Part shown: piece by piece, positions 12,111-21,733 of the stretch | Numbering within the stretch: the first letter of the stretch is position 1 | Layout: every line of letters starts with the position of its first letter | From: Enterobacter quasihormaechei | GTDB taxonomy: Bacteria > Pseudomonadota > Gammaproteobacteria > Enterobacterales > Enterobacteriaceae | Direction: 5' to 3' | NCBI RefSeq assembly: GCF_004331385.1 | Contig: NZ_SJON01000004.1 | Span: 186,001 to 250,000, forward strand | DNA length: 64,000 nucleotides | Position numbers and translations under genes: made by a program | The notes under the pieces: model-generated | Databases searched by the model: none | Told to the model about the DNA's origin: nothing | What the model saw: the letters and a program-made list of their open reading frames with translations, nothing else

Positions 12111-12179
12111 GCCGGATGGCGCTGCGCTTATCCGGCCTACAGGATCCGTAGGCCCGGCAAGCGCAGCGCCACCGGGCAA
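12111..12179. repeat. REP pair (BIME-like palindrome) downstream of araD
   Basis: Two imperfect REP units in opposite orientation, GCCGGATGGCGCTGCGC and its partner GCGCAGCGCCACCGGGC, flank the short linker TACAGGATCCGTAG. REP elements are dispersed extragenic palindromes, often at 3' ends of transcripts, where they stabilise mRNA or bind gyrase/IHF. This copy lies between araD and the polB promoter region. Confidence 0.88.
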
Positions 12180-12183
12180 TGAT

Positions 12184-12879
12184 TTACTGCCCGTAGTACG
12201 CCTTCGCGCCGTGCTTGCGCAGATAATGCTTATCCAGCAGGGTTTGCTGCATATCCGGCAACTGCGGCGCCAGCTGGCGGCAGAAGATCCCCATGTAGGC
12301 GACTTCCTCCAGCACTATCGCGTTATGCACCGCGTCTTCCGCGTTTTTCCCCCAGGCAAACGGACCGTGGGAGTGCACCAGTACGCCGGGCATTTGCGCC
12401 GCGTCGATCCCCTGTTTTTCGAAGGTTTCGACAATCACATTACCCGTTTCCCATTCGTACTCACCGTTAATCTCCGCATCGGTCATCAGACGCGTGCAGG
12501 GAATGGTGCCGTAAAAATAGTCCGCGTGGGTGGTGCCGGTGGCCGGAATGGACTGGCCCGCCTGCGCCCAGATGGTCGCGTGACGCGAATGGGTATGCAC
12601 GATGCCGCCGATGGTCGGGAAGGACTGATACAGCAGGCGATGAGTCGGCGTATCGGATGAGGGCTTTTTGTTGCCTTCGACCACTTCACCCGTTTCGATG
12701 CTGACCACGACCATATCTTCTGCGGTCATCACCGTGTAATCCACGCCCGAAGGCTTGATCACGAATACCCCTTTTTCCCGGTCAACGGCGCTGACGTTGC
12801 CCCAGGTCAGGGTCACCAGGTTATGTTTTGGCAGCGCCAGGTTAGCTTCAAGTACCTGACGTTTGAGATCTTCTAACAT
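12184..12879 (-). CDS. araD: L-ribulose-5-phosphate 4-epimerase AraD
   Basis: 231 residues, as in E. coli. It epimerises L-ribulose 5-phosphate to D-xylulose 5-phosphate, the last step before the pentose phosphate pathway. It belongs to the class II aldolase family; the zinc-binding histidines appear in [10 protein letters not shown] (near residue 95) and [12 protein letters not shown] (near 170). [12 protein letters not shown] is the phosphate-binding stretch. Third gene of araBAD, 88 bases after araA, a gap filled by a REP pair that may tune its expression relative to araBA. Confidence 0.98.
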   Translation of the reverse strand: MLEDLKRQVLEANLALPKHNLVTLTWGNVSAVDREKGVFVIKPSGVDYTVMTAEDMVVVSIETGEVVEGNKKPSSDTPTHRLLYQSFPTIGGIVHTHSRHATIWAQAGQSIPATGTTHADYFYGTIPCTRLMTDAEINGEYEWETGNVIVETFEKQGIDAAQMPGVLVHSHGPFAWGKNAEDAVHNAIVLEEVAYMGIFCRQLAPQLPDMQQTLLDKHYLRKHGAKAYYGQ

Positions 12880-12892
12880 GGTTGTCTCCAGT

Positions 12893-12959
12893 GCCGGATG
12901 GCGCTTCGCTTATCCGGCCTACAGGATCGTAGGCCCGGTAAACGCAGTGCCACCGGGCA
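12893..12959. repeat. REP pair in the araA-araD gap
   Basis: A second REP pair closely matching that downstream of araD: GCCGGATGGCGCTTCGC plus an inverted unit ending GTGCCACCGGGC, linked by TACAGGATCGTAG. It fills most of the gap inside the operon, so it would lie in the polycistronic mRNA and form a strong hairpin between the two coding regions. Confidence 0.88.
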
Positions 12960-12967
12960 TTGCGTAC

Positions 12968-14470
12968 TTAGCGTTTTGAACCGTAATAGACTTCGTTCCA
13001 GCGCAGCGCGTCTTTAAAGGCTGGCAGACGGGTGTCGTTATCAATCACGGTCAGCTCGATGTCGTGCAGCTCGGCAAACTGACGCATATCGTTCAGGTCA
13101 AGCGCATGGCTGAAGACGGTGTGGTGCGCGCCACCCGCCAGGATCCACGCCTCTGACGCGGTTGGCAGGTCCGGCTGCGCTTTCCACAAGGCATTGGCGA
13201 CCGGCAGCTTCGGCAGAGAGTGCGGGGTTTCAACCGCATCGACGCAGTTCACCAGCAGGCGGAAGCGGTCGCCGAGGTCGATCAGGCTGGCGTTGATGGC
13301 CGGGCCGGTACGGGTGTTGAAGATAAGACGGGCCGGATCCGCTTTGCCGCCAATGCCGAGGTACTGCACGTCAAGGATCGGTTTCTCTTCAACCGCGATG
13401 GAGGGACACACTTCCAGCATGTGCGAGCCGAGCACCAGATCGTTGCCGTTCTCGAAGTGGTAGGTGTAGTCCTCCATAAAGGAGGTGCCGCCCTGTAGAC
13501 CGGTCGACATCACCTTCATGATGCGAAGCAGAGCGGCAGTTTTCCAGTCGCCTTCGCCCGCAAAGCCGTAGCCCTGCTGCATCAGACGTTGTACTGCCAG
13601 ACCCGGCAGCTGTTTCAGGCCGTGCAGGTCTTCAAATGTAGTGGTAAAGGCGTGGAAGCCGCCCTGTTCCAGAAAACGCTTCATGCCCAGCTCAATGCGT
13701 GCGGCATCCAGCACGTTCTGGCGCTTGTCGCCGTTAACTTGCGCCGCAGGCGTCAGGCGGTAGCTGCTTTCATATTCATCTACCAGCGCGTTAACATCAC
13801 CCTCGCTGATGTCATTCACTACCTGCACCAGGTCGCCCACCGCCCAGGTGTTGACGGAGAAACCAAACTTGATCTGCGCGGCCACTTTGTCACCGTCGGT
13901 GACCGCCACTTCGCGCATGTTGTCGCCAAAACGCACCACCTTCAGGTGACGGGTGTCCTGCTTAGAGACCGCCTGACGCATCCAGGAGCCAATGCGTTGT
14001 TGTGCCTGGCCGTCCTGCCAGTGGCCGGTTACCACGGCATGCTGCTGGCGCATGCGCGCGCCGATGAAGCCGAACTCGCGGCCGCCGTGCGCGGTCTGGT
14101 TCAGGTTCATGAAGTCCATGTCGATGCTGTCCCACGGCAGGGAGGCATTGAACTGAGTGTGGAATTGCAGCAGCGGTTTGTTGAGAATTGCCAGGCCGTT
14201 GATCCACATTTTGGCCGGTGAGAAGGTGTGCAGCCACACCACCAGGCCGGCGCATTTGTCGTCGTAGTTGGCATCACGGCAGATGTTGGTGATTTCGTCC
14301 GGCGTCGTACCCAGGGGCTTCAGCACCAGTTTGCACGGCAGTTTGGCTTCCGCGTTCAGGGCATTCACAACGTGCTCCGCATGTTTCGTCACCTGCTGCA
14401 ACGCTTCCGGCCCGTACAAATGCTGGCTGCCAATCACAAACCACACTTCATAATTATTAAAAATGGTCAT
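12968..14470 (-). CDS. araA: L-arabinose isomerase AraA
   Basis: 500 residues, the E. coli length. It converts L-arabinose to L-ribulose in the cytosol with Mn2+. The N-terminal [16 protein letters not shown] stretch and the glutamate-bearing segments [12 protein letters not shown] (near residue 306) and [10 protein letters not shown] (near 333) carry active-site residues known for the family; the histidines in [10 protein letters not shown] (near 350) and in [13 protein letters not shown] (near 450) complete the metal site. Ten bases separate it from araB. It is the second gene of the arabinose operon. Confidence 0.98.
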   Translation of the reverse strand: MTIFNNYEVWFVIGSQHLYGPEALQQVTKHAEHVVNALNAEAKLPCKLVLKPLGTTPDEITNICRDANYDDKCAGLVVWLHTFSPAKMWINGLAILNKPLLQFHTQFNASLPWDSIDMDFMNLNQTAHGGREFGFIGARMRQQHAVVTGHWQDGQAQQRIGSWMRQAVSKQDTRHLKVVRFGDNMREVAVTDGDKVAAQIKFGFSVNTWAVGDLVQVVNDISEGDVNALVDEYESSYRLTPAAQVNGDKRQNVLDAARIELGMKRFLEQGGFHAFTTTFEDLHGLKQLPGLAVQRLMQQGYGFAGEGDWKTAALLRIMKVMSTGLQGGTSFMEDYTYHFENGNDLVLGSHMLEVCPSIAVEEKPILDVQYLGIGGKADPARLIFNTRTGPAINASLIDLGDRFRLLVNCVDAVETPHSLPKLPVANALWKAQPDLPTASEAWILAGGAHHTVFSHALDLNDMRQFAELHDIELTVIDNDTRLPAFKDALRWNEVYYGSKR

Positions 14471-14480
14471 TATCGTGTCC

Positions 14481-16190
14481 TTAATGTGTCAGGGTTGCCG
14501 TAGTGTCCGCGGTACTTTTGGCCGGGGCGGCGACAGGGAGATAGTGAAGTTCGGCGCTTTTTGCCCATTGCTGGTAGCGCTGATAAAGCTGTTCAAAGCG
14601 TTGTGCCTGCTGAGGCTGCGGCTGGAGCGTACTTTCGACGGCGCTCGCCATATGCTGTTGCGCGGTCGGGATATCCGCATGCACGCCTGCGGCCACGGCG
14701 GCGAAAATCGCGGCGCCCAGCGCACAGCACTGATCGGAGGCCACTATTTGCAGCGGACGGTTCAGCACGTCGCAGCAGGCCTGCATAATCACCGGGTTTT
14801 TACGGGCGATACCGCCCAGCGCCATCACGTTGTTCACGTCGATGCCCTGTTCGGTGAAGCACTCCATAATGGCGCGCGCGCCGAACGCGGTGGCAGCAAT
14901 CAGGCCGCCGAACAGCGCGGGCGCGTCGGTCGCCAGGTTGAGATCGGTAATCACCCCTTTCAGGCGCTGGTTCGCGAACGGCGTGCGGCGTCCGTTGAAC
15001 CAGTCCAGCACCACCGGAAGGTGGTCGAGAGACGGATTTTTTGCCCAAGCTTCGGTGAGCTGCGGCAGGAGCTGTTTTTTGCTCGCCATAATCTGTGTTT
15101 TCAGCTCAGGATGCGCGGCAGCCAGCAGATCCAGCGGCCAGCCGAGCACGCGGCCAAACCAGGCGTAGATATCACCAAACGCGGACTGACCGGCTTCAAG
15201 GCCGATAAAGTCCGGCACCACGCTGCCGTCAACCTGGCCGCAGATGCCTTTTACCGCGCGGTCTCCGACGCTGGCCTTATCTGCCGTCAGAATGTCGCAG
15301 GTGGAGGTGCCAATCACTTTCACCAGCGTGTTAGGCTGCGCACCCGCGCCCACGGCGCCCATGTGGCAGTCGAACGCGCCGCCGGAAATGGTCACGTTTT
15401 GCGGCAGGCCGAGACGCGTCGCCCACTCTTCGCAGAGCGTGCCGACCGGAATATCGGCGGTGAAGGTGTCGGTAAAGAGCGGGTATGTCAGGTTTTTGTT
15501 GATGATCGGGTCAAGCTCATCGAAGAACGCTGCCGGAGGAAGACCGCCCCAGCCTTCATGCCACAGGGATTTATGTCCGGCGCTACAGCGGCCACGGCGG
15601 ATATCCTGCGGGCGAGTGGTGCCGGAGAGCAGGGCGGGCACCCAGTCGCACAGTTCAATCCATGATGCCGCGGCCTGGGCGACCGAAGCGTCCGCGCGGG
15701 TAACGTGCAGGATTTTGGCCCAGAACCACTCGCTGGAGTAAATCCCGCCGATATAGCGTGAGTAGTCGGTCTTGCCCGGCTGATGGCATAAACGCGTGAT
15801 GGCTTCCGCCTCTTCCACGGCGGTATGGTCTTTCCACAGCACAAACATGGCGTTCGGGTTATCGGCAAACTCCGGGCGCAGCGCCAGTACGCGGCCTTCG
15901 GCATCGACAGGGGCAGGCGTTGAGCCAGTGCTGTCGACGCCAATCCCCACGACGTCGGCCCGCTGGGCGTCCGTCAGTTCAGCCAGCACGGTTTTGATCG
16001 CCGCTTCCATCGATTCAATGTAATCGCGCGGGTGGTGACGGAACTGGTTGTTTGGCGCATCGCAGTAGCGCCCCTCTTGCCAGCGCGGATACCACTCAAC
16101 GCTGGTTGCTATCTCCTGGCCAGTCGTACAGTCCACTGCCAGCGCGCGAACCGAGTCGCTGCCAAAATCGAGGCCAATTGCAATTGCCAT
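14481..16190 (-). CDS. araB: L-ribulokinase AraB
   Basis: 569 residues from the ATG at 16188-16190 (E. coli 566). FGGY-family kinase that phosphorylates L-ribulose to L-ribulose 5-phosphate. The N-terminal phosphate-binding stretch [13 protein letters not shown], the GVDSTGSTP motif and the C-terminal [12 protein letters not shown] are family hallmarks. The open frame extends 12 codons upstream (to 16226), but that extension crosses the promoter -10 region and the chosen start has GGAG seven bases upstream and matches E. coli. First gene of araBAD, directly downstream of the AraC-controlled promoter. Confidence 0.98.
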   Translation of the reverse strand: MAIAIGLDFGSDSVRALAVDCTTGQEIATSVEWYPRWQEGRYCDAPNNQFRHHPRDYIESMEAAIKTVLAELTDAQRADVVGIGVDSTGSTPAPVDAEGRVLALRPEFADNPNAMFVLWKDHTAVEEAEAITRLCHQPGKTDYSRYIGGIYSSEWFWAKILHVTRADASVAQAAASWIELCDWVPALLSGTTRPQDIRRGRCSAGHKSLWHEGWGGLPPAAFFDELDPIINKNLTYPLFTDTFTADIPVGTLCEEWATRLGLPQNVTISGGAFDCHMGAVGAGAQPNTLVKVIGTSTCDILTADKASVGDRAVKGICGQVDGSVVPDFIGLEAGQSAFGDIYAWFGRVLGWPLDLLAAAHPELKTQIMASKKQLLPQLTEAWAKNPSLDHLPVVLDWFNGRRTPFANQRLKGVITDLNLATDAPALFGGLIAATAFGARAIMECFTEQGIDVNNVMALGGIARKNPVIMQACCDVLNRPLQIVASDQCCALGAAIFAAVAAGVHADIPTAQQHMASAVESTLQPQPQQAQRFEQLYQRYQQWAKSAELHYLPVAAPAKSTADTTATLTH

Positions 16191-16222
16191 GGTGTTGCTC
16201 CATCCGAAACAGGTATGGAAGA

Positions 16223-16228
16223 ACATTA
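16223..16228 (-). promoter_or_regulatory. araBAD promoter -10 element
   Basis: Minus-strand TAATGT, at the position of the E. coli pBAD -10 (TACTGT). The -35 region overlaps AraI2, as expected for an AraC-activated promoter. Confidence 0.7.
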
Positions 16229-16252
16229 GAGACTGGGGACAAAAATCGTCAG

Positions 16253-16286
16253 GCAGGATCCGCTAATCTTATGGACTAAATTGCTG
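16253..16286 (-). promoter_or_regulatory. AraC binding half-sites araI2 (16253-16269) and araI1 (16270-16286)
   Basis: Read on the minus strand, CAGCAATTTAGTCCATA (I1) and AGATTAGCGGATCCTGC (I2) are adjacent 17-base half-sites. I2 differs from E. coli at one position; I1 keeps the AGCA and TCCATA contact blocks. In E. coli AraC bound to both with arabinose activates pBAD. Confidence 0.88.
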
Positions 16287-16296
16287 TAGCAACGGA

Positions 16297-16318
16297 AAGT
16301 GTGACGCCGTGCAAATAT
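16297..16318. promoter_or_regulatory. CRP site of the araBAD/araC control region
   Basis: AAGTGTGACGCCGTGCAAATAT carries one near-consensus half (TGTGA) and a degenerate second half, as does the E. coli site in the same location between araI and araO1. It fits the known glucose repression of arabinose genes. Confidence 0.8.
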
Positions 16319-16350
16319 TCAATGTGGACATTTCTGCCGCACTTATAGAC
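16319..16350. promoter_or_regulatory. araO1 operator
   Basis: The block TCAATGTGGACATTTCTGCC followed by GCACTTATAGAC matches the E. coli araO1 region closely (minus-strand TATAA...GGCAGAAA.GTCCACATTGA). AraC at O1 represses the araC promoter. Confidence 0.75.
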
Positions 16351-16480
16351 ACTTTTGTTACTGCTTCTCTGCCCGTGTCGGCAGAAAAATCAGGGGAAAA
16401 GGCTGAAACATGGCGGACGTAAAAGAGGCGTGATGCTTTTTGGATCTTTTCGCAGGCCATTTTTATACTGCTTTTAACGA

Positions 16481-16497
16481 TATGGACAAATGGTTTC
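16481..16497 (+). promoter_or_regulatory. araO2 half-site for DNA looping
   Basis: TATGGACAAATGGTTTC lies in the araC leader and resembles the I1 half-site (TATGGA block). Its centre is 211 bases from the centre of I1, the spacing known for the E. coli repression loop. Confidence 0.78.
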
Positions 16498-16525
16498 CTT
16501 CAGGACCCTTTGGAGAACTGAATCT

Positions 16526-17371
16526 ATGGCCGAACCGCAAAACGATCCCCTGCTGCCGGGATACTCATTTAACGCCCATCTGGTGGCGGGGCTGACGCCA
16601 ATTGAGGCCGAGGGGTATCTCGATTTTTACGTCGACCGACCGCTCGGCATGAAAGGGTATATTCTGAACCTGACCGTACGCGGGGAAGGGGTGATCAAAA
16701 ACGGCGATCGGCAGTTTGTTTGCCGCCCGGGCGATATGCTGCTGTTCCCGCCGGGGGAGATCCACCACTACGGGCGCCACCCGGATGCCAAAGAGTGGTA
16801 TCACCAGTGGGTCTATTTCCGCCCGCGCGCCTACTGGCAGGAGTGGCTCTCATGGCCGGCTATTTTCGCGCAAACCGGTTTTTATCGTCCGGATGAGGCG
16901 CATCTGGCGCAGTTTCGTGAACTGTTCGCACAAATTATTGAGGCGGGGCAGGCGGGCGGGCGCTATGCCGAGCTGCTGGCGATCAACCTGCTTGAGCAGG
17001 TGCTGCTGCGCCGCATGGAGGCGATCAACGAATCGCTTAACCCGCCGCTGGATAACCGCGTCCGTGATGCCTGCCAGTACATCAGCGACCATCTGGCCGA
17101 CAGCCAGTTTGATATCGCCAGCGTTGCCCAGCACGTCTGTCTTTCGCCGTCTCGCCTGTCACACCTGTTCCGCCAGCAGCTTGGCGTGAGCGTGCTCAGC
17201 TGGCGTGAGGATCAGCGCATCAGCCAGGCGAAACTGCTGCTCAGCACCACCCGAATGCCTATCGCCACCGTCGGACGTAACGTGGGCTTTGAAGATCAGC
17301 TCTATTTCTCTCGCGTGTTTAAGAAGTGCACCGGCGCCAGCCCCAGTGAATTTCGCGCGGGATGTGAATAA
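16526..17371 (+). CDS. araC: Arabinose operon regulator AraC
   Basis: 281 residues from the ATG at 16526, preceded by GGAG ten bases upstream; the first in-frame ATG at 16490 lies inside the araO2 site and is unlikely. N-terminal cupin domain (about 10-165) binds arabinose and dimerises; the N-terminal arm [14 protein letters not shown] is conserved. The C-terminal domain has two helix-turn-helix units ([20 protein letters not shown] and [20 protein letters not shown]). It ends RAGCE, about 11 residues earlier than E. coli AraC, losing only the non-domain tail. Divergent from araBAD and autoregulated through araO1. Confidence 0.97.
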   Translation: MAEPQNDPLLPGYSFNAHLVAGLTPIEAEGYLDFYVDRPLGMKGYILNLTVRGEGVIKNGDRQFVCRPGDMLLFPPGEIHHYGRHPDAKEWYHQWVYFRPRAYWQEWLSWPAIFAQTGFYRPDEAHLAQFRELFAQIIEAGQAGGRYAELLAINLLEQVLLRRMEAINESLNPPLDNRVRDACQYISDHLADSQFDIASVAQHVCLSPSRLSHLFRQQLGVSVLSWREDQRISQAKLLLSTTRMPIATVGRNVGFEDQLYFSRVFKKCTGASPSEFRAGCE

Positions 17372-17499
17372 TCGGTAAAAAAAGCTAAACATACAGGTGA
17401 ACTCAGAAAGCACCCTGTAAACTATTCAGACAATTGTTGCCTTGACGCGGTGCAGGGCGCTAAGCAGAATCGCTGATTCGTTTTCTGACCGGAATAGTT

Positions 17500-18267
17500 A
17501 TGCAGGCATTGCTGGAACATTTTATTACCCAGTCCGTTATGTATTCGCTCATCGCCGTGGCGCTGGTGGCGTTTCTGGAATCGCTGGCGCTGGTCGGGCT
17601 GATCCTGCCCGGCACCGTGATGATGGCGGGGCTTGGGGCGCTTATCGGCAGCGGTGAGGTCAATTTCTGGCAGGCGTGGATGGCCGGGATTATCGGCTGT
17701 TTGCTGGGGGACTGGATCTCCTTCTGGCTGGGCTGGCGCTTTAAGAAGCCGCTGCACCGCTGGTCGTTCATGAAAAAGAACAAAGCGCTGCTGGATAAAA
17801 CCGAGCATGCGCTGCATCAGCACAGCATGTTCACCATCCTCGTGGGGCGCTTCGTTGGCCCAACGCGTCCCCTGGTGCCGATGGTTGCCGGGATGCTGGA
17901 CCTGCCCGTCGCGAAATTCGTGGTGCCGAACATCATTGGCTGCGTCTTCTGGCCGCCGTTCTACTTCCTGCCGGGTATTCTGGCAGGCGCGGCCATTGAT
18001 ATCCCTGACGGTATGCAAAGCGGTGAGTTCAAATGGCTGCTGCTGGGAACGGCGGTGCTGCTGTGGCTGGCGGTCTGGCTCTGCTGGCGGCTATGGCGCA
18101 GCGCGAAAGCCAGCGTCGATCGCCTGACGCGCTATCTCCCGCGCACGCGCCTGCTCTGGCTGGCCCCGCTGACGCTGGGCGTGGCGGTGGTGGCGCTGGT
18201 CGCGCTGATTCGTCACCCGCTGATGCCGGTGTACGGCGAGATCCTGTTGAAGGTAGTGAGCCGTTAA
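17500..18267 (+). CDS. yabI: DedA-family inner-membrane protein YabI
   Basis: 255 residues (E. coli 254). DedA/VTT-domain proteins are polytopic inner-membrane proteins linked to lipid scrambling and membrane homeostasis; the specific substrate of YabI is not settled. The family signature is present: the re-entrant segment with FLESLALVGLILPGT (about 25-40) and the amphipathic segment GRFVGPTRPLVPMVAGM (about 115-130). Several hydrophobic segments cover the C-terminal half. It stands alone between araC and the converging thiamine transporter genes. Confidence 0.95.
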   Translation: MQALLEHFITQSVMYSLIAVALVAFLESLALVGLILPGTVMMAGLGALIGSGEVNFWQAWMAGIIGCLLGDWISFWLGWRFKKPLHRWSFMKKNKALLDKTEHALHQHSMFTILVGRFVGPTRPLVPMVAGMLDLPVAKFVVPNIIGCVFWPPFYFLPGILAGAAIDIPDGMQSGEFKWLLLGTAVLLWLAVWLCWRLWRSAKASVDRLTRYLPRTRLLWLAPLTLGVAVVALVALIRHPLMPVYGEILLKVVSR

Positions 18268-18270
18268 GGT

Positions 18271-18315
18271 GTTTTCCCTCTCCCCGTGGGAGAGGGCCAG
18301 GGTGAGGGCATCAGA
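18271..18315. repeat. Dispersed palindromic repeat abutting the thiQ stop
   Basis: CCCTCTCCC-CGT-GGGAGAGGG is a perfect 9-base hairpin followed by CCAGGGTGAGGGCATCAG. This arrangement recurs in many enterobacterial and pseudomonad genomes as a REP-like element (recalled, not searched). It sits in the yabI-thiQ convergent gap, may serve as a terminator, and its edge reaches the thiQ stop codon at 18311-18313. Confidence 0.7.
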
Positions 18316-19012
18316 CCGCACGAATGCCCAACAATGAAGATGCCCCCGCGTTACCACTCAGAAGTTCTTCTGTTTCTCCATCCCACAAAATCCGCCCCTC
18401 CGCGATCACTACCGATCGCGGCGCGATGCGTGCGGCATCTTCAATGCTGTGCGAAACCATCAGCATCGTGATCTGCTGGCGCTGGCAAACCTCCTCAACC
18501 AGCGATAGCATCTCCTGTCGCAGGGCCGGATCAAGGGCCGAGAAGGGTTCGTCAAGCAGCAGCAGCGGCTGTTCGCGCACCAGACAACGCGCCAGCGCCA
18601 CGCGCTGACGCTGGCCGCCGGAAAGCTCGCCGGGCAGTCTGGTAATCAACGCGGACAGGCCCATTTGTTCGGCAATCGCCGCCAGCTTCTGACGCTGCGC
18701 AGCGTTGAGCTTTAACCCCGGATCGATTCCCAGCGCGATGTTCTGCCACACCGTAAGGTGATTAAACAGATTGTTTTCCTGAAACAGCATCGACACCGGG
18801 CGCTTAGCCGGCGGAGCGTAGGTATACTCGCCATTATCAATGACTATCGACCCGCTGGCAGGCTGTAAAAAACCGGCAATCAAATTGAGCAGGGTACTTT
18901 TTCCGGCCCCGCTTGGGCCAAGCACCGCAATTCGCTCTCCCTGACGAACGGAGAGAGTAAAACGCATGGGCAGGTGCTCGTAAAGCCAGGTTACATCAGT
19001 CAGTTTTAACAT
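18311..19012 (-). CDS. thiQ: Thiamine/TPP ABC transporter ATPase ThiQ
   Basis: 233 residues from the ATG at 19012 (E. coli 232). ABC ATPase with Walker [10 protein letters not shown] near residue 33, Q-loop LFQEN, signature [14 protein letters not shown] near 130 and Walker [14 protein letters not shown]. It powers uptake of thiamine and its phosphates with ThiP and ThiB. The open frame continues 58 codons upstream but that stretch is thiP coding sequence read in another frame. The start overlaps the thiP stop by 17 bases, implying translational coupling. The last residues (GIRAV) differ from E. coli where the frame meets a repeat. Confidence 0.96.
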   Translation of the reverse strand: MLKLTDVTWLYEHLPMRFTLSVRQGERIAVLGPSGAGKSTLLNLIAGFLQPASGSIVIDNGEYTYAPPAKRPVSMLFQENNLFNHLTVWQNIALGIDPGLKLNAAQRQKLAAIAEQMGLSALITRLPGELSGGQRQRVALARCLVREQPLLLLDEPFSALDPALRQEMLSLVEEVCQRQQITMLMVSHSIEDAARIAPRSVVIAEGRILWDGETEELLSGNAGASSLLGIRAV

Positions 19013-20606
19013 CACGCCCCGGAAGTTTTTCGATAACGGTAAATAAGGCAAAGCACAGCAGCAGCAGGAGCAGCGCCGTGACGGCACCGTCCTGGCTGCG
19101 GTAGGAGCCAATTTGCTGATAAAGCCAGAACGGCAGCGTGCGAAAATCCTCGTTGCCAAAGAGGGCCACCACGCCAAAATCCCCAATCGACAGCACGCAG
19201 GCGAAGGCCATCGCCTGGGCGAGCGGCCGTTTCAGGGCGCGCAGCTCGACCACTTTCAGCCGCCGCCAGCCCATAATGCCAAGGGACTGGCACAGGGCGC
19301 TGTACCGGCTGTTAACATCCCGCATCGGGTTTTCCAGCACCTTCAGCGCATACGGGATGGCCATTAAGGCGTTGGTAAAAATGACGATGCCGTCGGCGCT
19401 TTCCGGCAGGCCGATGGTGCTGTTAAACAGTAAAAAGAAGCCGGTCGCCAGCACGATGCCCGGCATCGCCAGGATCAGCATACCCGTCAGCTCCAGCGCG
19501 TGTCCGGCTTTGCGGGCATGGCGCGCGTACAGCTCGCGGCTGCTCCAGAGCAGCATCATGGTCAGGATCACGCACAGGAGCCCGGCTGCCAGCGCGATGC
19601 GCAACGAGGTCCACGTGGCCTGCCACAGGACTGGCTGTTGCAGTACCGACACCACATTCCTGTTGAGGCCATCGGCGATCACGGCCAGCAGTGGCGGCAG
19701 CAGAAGCAGGAGCGCCAGCGCGATCAGCATCACGTCCGCGATGCGGCTGTGCAGGCTGTCCTGCGGATCGCGCCAGCCGGAAAGGGTATTGCTTCCTGCG
19801 GGGATCGCTTTGCTCAGCCGCTGGCTGAGTAACACCAGCGCCAGGCAGCACACCATCTGCACGATCGCCAGCAGCGCGGCGCGCCCCGGATCGTAGTCGT
19901 AGCTTAACGCCTGATAGATCGCCAGCTCAATGGTGGTGGCCTGCGGGCCGCCGCCGAGCGAAAGGACGGTGGCAAAGCTGGCGAAGCAGAGCATAAAGAT
20001 CAGCGCGGCAACCGGGGCGATCTGGCGTCGCAGCCACGGCCATTCGACAAAACGGAAGAACGACCAGCCGCGCATGCCGAGCTGGGCGGCAATCTGGCGC
20101 TGCTCGCCGGGAATGTTCTCCAGCGCCTGTAAAAAGAGGCGCGTCGCCATCGGCATATTGAAAAAAATATGCGCCAGCAGAATGCCCTTCAGGCCGTAAG
20201 GGGAGAAGGTCCATTCCAGACCAAGCAGGTTGAAGAGAGATGCCAGCCAGCCCTGGCGACCGTATACGCTCAGAATCCCGAACACCGCCACCAGTACGGG
20301 CAGGATCAGCGTCATGGCGCACAGGCGCAGCAGGGCCAGCCTGCCGGGGAAACGTCTGCGATAGAGGGCACGCGCAAGGAAAATGGCCGGGATGACTGAC
20401 AGCAGCGCGGAGAGAAATGCCTGCCAGAAGGAGAAACGGATGACGTGCCAGAGATAGCTATCGTGCCAGAGCGCGAGCAGATCGCTCTCTGGCGCGTTAA
20501 ACCACAGCGCGAGAAACGCGCCCAGACTGACGACCACCATCAGTATGGCGGCAATCAGTCCGGGCACTAACCAGCCGGGGATCAGCGGCTGACGGCGCGT
20601 TGCCAT
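18996..20606 (-). CDS. thiP: Thiamine/TPP ABC transporter permease ThiP
   Basis: 536 residues, as in E. coli. A fused permease with two BPD_transp_1 units and about 12 membrane segments. Two EAA-type loops that dock the ATPase are seen: [20 protein letters not shown] near residue 180 and [20 protein letters not shown] near 445. Inner-membrane channel of the ThiBPQ importer. The start codon lies 25 bases inside the end of thiB and its end overlaps thiQ, so all three are one compact operon. Confidence 0.97.
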   Translation of the reverse strand: MATRRQPLIPGWLVPGLIAAILMVVVSLGAFLALWFNAPESDLLALWHDSYLWHVIRFSFWQAFLSALLSVIPAIFLARALYRRRFPGRLALLRLCAMTLILPVLVAVFGILSVYGRQGWLASLFNLLGLEWTFSPYGLKGILLAHIFFNMPMATRLFLQALENIPGEQRQIAAQLGMRGWSFFRFVEWPWLRRQIAPVAALIFMLCFASFATVLSLGGGPQATTIELAIYQALSYDYDPGRAALLAIVQMVCCLALVLLSQRLSKAIPAGSNTLSGWRDPQDSLHSRIADVMLIALALLLLLPPLLAVIADGLNRNVVSVLQQPVLWQATWTSLRIALAAGLLCVILTMMLLWSSRELYARHARKAGHALELTGMLILAMPGIVLATGFFLLFNSTIGLPESADGIVIFTNALMAIPYALKVLENPMRDVNSRYSALCQSLGIMGWRRLKVVELRALKRPLAQAMAFACVLSIGDFGVVALFGNEDFRTLPFWLYQQIGSYRSQDGAVTALLLLLLCFALFTVIEKLPGRDVKTD

Positions 20607-21565
20607 TCACTTATCCATGCGGCGCGCTGAGCGGCAACCTGCTGCGGCGTAAATTCCAGCGCGGTCTGCGGTTTGTCCAGCTTCTCAAAGCCTGCCGGCA
20701 GCGCCGCGTCGGTGACCGGGTACATCCAGTTGCCCGTCGGAATGGCGTTCTGGAATGCCGGGGAGACCATAAATTTCAGGAATTTTTCGGCCAGTTCTGG
20801 CTGCTTGCTGGCAGCGGTCCGCGCCGCCACTTCCACCTGGAGATAATGCCCTTCGGCAAAGTTCGCGGCGGCATAGTTATCTTTCTTCTCGGCAATAATG
20901 TGGTAGGCCGGAGAGGTGGTGTAGCTCAGCACCAGATCGCTTTCGCCTTTCAGGAACAGGCCATAGGCTTCGCTCCAGCCTTTCGTGACCGTAACGGTTT
21001 TCGCAGCCAGCTTCTGCCACGCCTCCGGCGTTTTGTCGCCGTAGACTTTCTGCATCCACAGCAGCAGGCCCAGACCCGGCGTACTGGTGCGCGGATCTTC
21101 ATAAATCACGCGCCATTTCTGGTCGCTTTCGACCAGCTCTTTCAGGCTCTTCGGCGGGTTCTTCAGCTTGTTTTTATCGTAGACGAACGCAAAGTAGCCG
21201 TAATCGAAGGGAACGAAGGTGTCGTTTTTCCAGCCGCCCGGCACGTTGACGGCATCTGCCGCTACGCCGCTTTTGGCAAACAGTCTGGTTTGCGTGGCGG
21301 CTTCCAGCAGGTTGTTATCCAGCCCGAGCACCACGTCGGCCTTGCTGTTTTTGCCTTCCATACGCAGACGGTTGAGCAGCGACACGCCATCTTCCAGCGC
21401 CACGAACTTCAGCTCGCAGTTGCAGTCGGCTTCAAAGGCTTTTTTCACCACCGGGCCGGGGCCCCAGTCGGCGGAGAAGGAGTCGTAGGTATAGACCGTC
21501 AAAACAGGCTTAGCAAAAACAGGTAGCGCAAACAGCGCCAGCAGAGGAAGAACGTTTTTTAACAC
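20582..21565 (-). CDS. thiB: Thiamine-binding periplasmic protein ThiB (TbpA)
   Basis: 327 residues if started at the GTG at 21565, matching E. coli length; GAGG stands six bases upstream. The open frame runs 16 codons further, but that would put a charged segment before the signal peptide VLKNVLPLLALFALPVFA. The mature protein is a periplasmic solute-binding protein that delivers thiamine, TMP and TPP to ThiPQ; VYTYDSF, GWKNDTFVPFDYG and LVLSYTTSPAYH are conserved binding-protein segments. First gene of the operon, directly under a TPP riboswitch. Confidence 0.96.
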   Translation of the reverse strand: MLKNVLPLLALFALPVFAKPVLTVYTYDSFSADWGPGPVVKKAFEADCNCELKFVALEDGVSLLNRLRMEGKNSKADVVLGLDNNLLEAATQTRLFAKSGVAADAVNVPGGWKNDTFVPFDYGYFAFVYDKNKLKNPPKSLKELVESDQKWRVIYEDPRTSTPGLGLLLWMQKVYGDKTPEAWQKLAAKTVTVTKGWSEAYGLFLKGESDLVLSYTTSPAYHIIAEKKDNYAAANFAEGHYLQVEVAARTAASKQPELAEKFLKFMVSPAFQNAIPTGNWMYPVTDAALPAGFEKLDKPQTALEFTPQQVAAQRAAWISEWQRAVSR

Positions 21566-21608
21566 TTTGCACCTCAGGGTTGAGTGGCAAAGGATTTTGA
21601 GAAACAGC

Positions 21609-21694
21609 CTCAAATCCCTTCGCCGGCGTTATCCGGATCAGGTTCGACGGGTATTATCTCAGCGCACATCAGTGATGCAGCACCCCGTTGAGAA
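21609..21694 (-). promoter_or_regulatory. TPP riboswitch (THI element) upstream of thiB
   Basis: On the minus strand the element runs GGGGTGC, CTGAGATAATACCCG, GAACCTGATCCGGATAA, CGCCGGCGAAGGGA, which is the conserved TPP aptamer with its pyrimidine-binding CTGAGA and pyrophosphate-binding core. It sits in the thiB leader, so thiamine pyrophosphate should lower transporter expression. The distance to the thiB GTG (about 44 bases) allows control of either translation or transcription; in E. coli the same leader yields the stable fragment SroA. Confidence 0.95.
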
Positions 21695-21733
21695 CGGCGC
21701 TATTGTAATGATTTGGTGAATATTACGAAAGCG

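Noticed and set aside
16191-16226. Twelve-codon extension of AraB
   Set aside because: It would overlap the promoter -10 element; the ATG at 16190 has GGAG and aligns with E. coli.
19013-19186. 58-codon extension of ThiQ
   Set aside because: This stretch is thiP coding sequence read in another frame, with an implausible Cys/Arg-rich composition.
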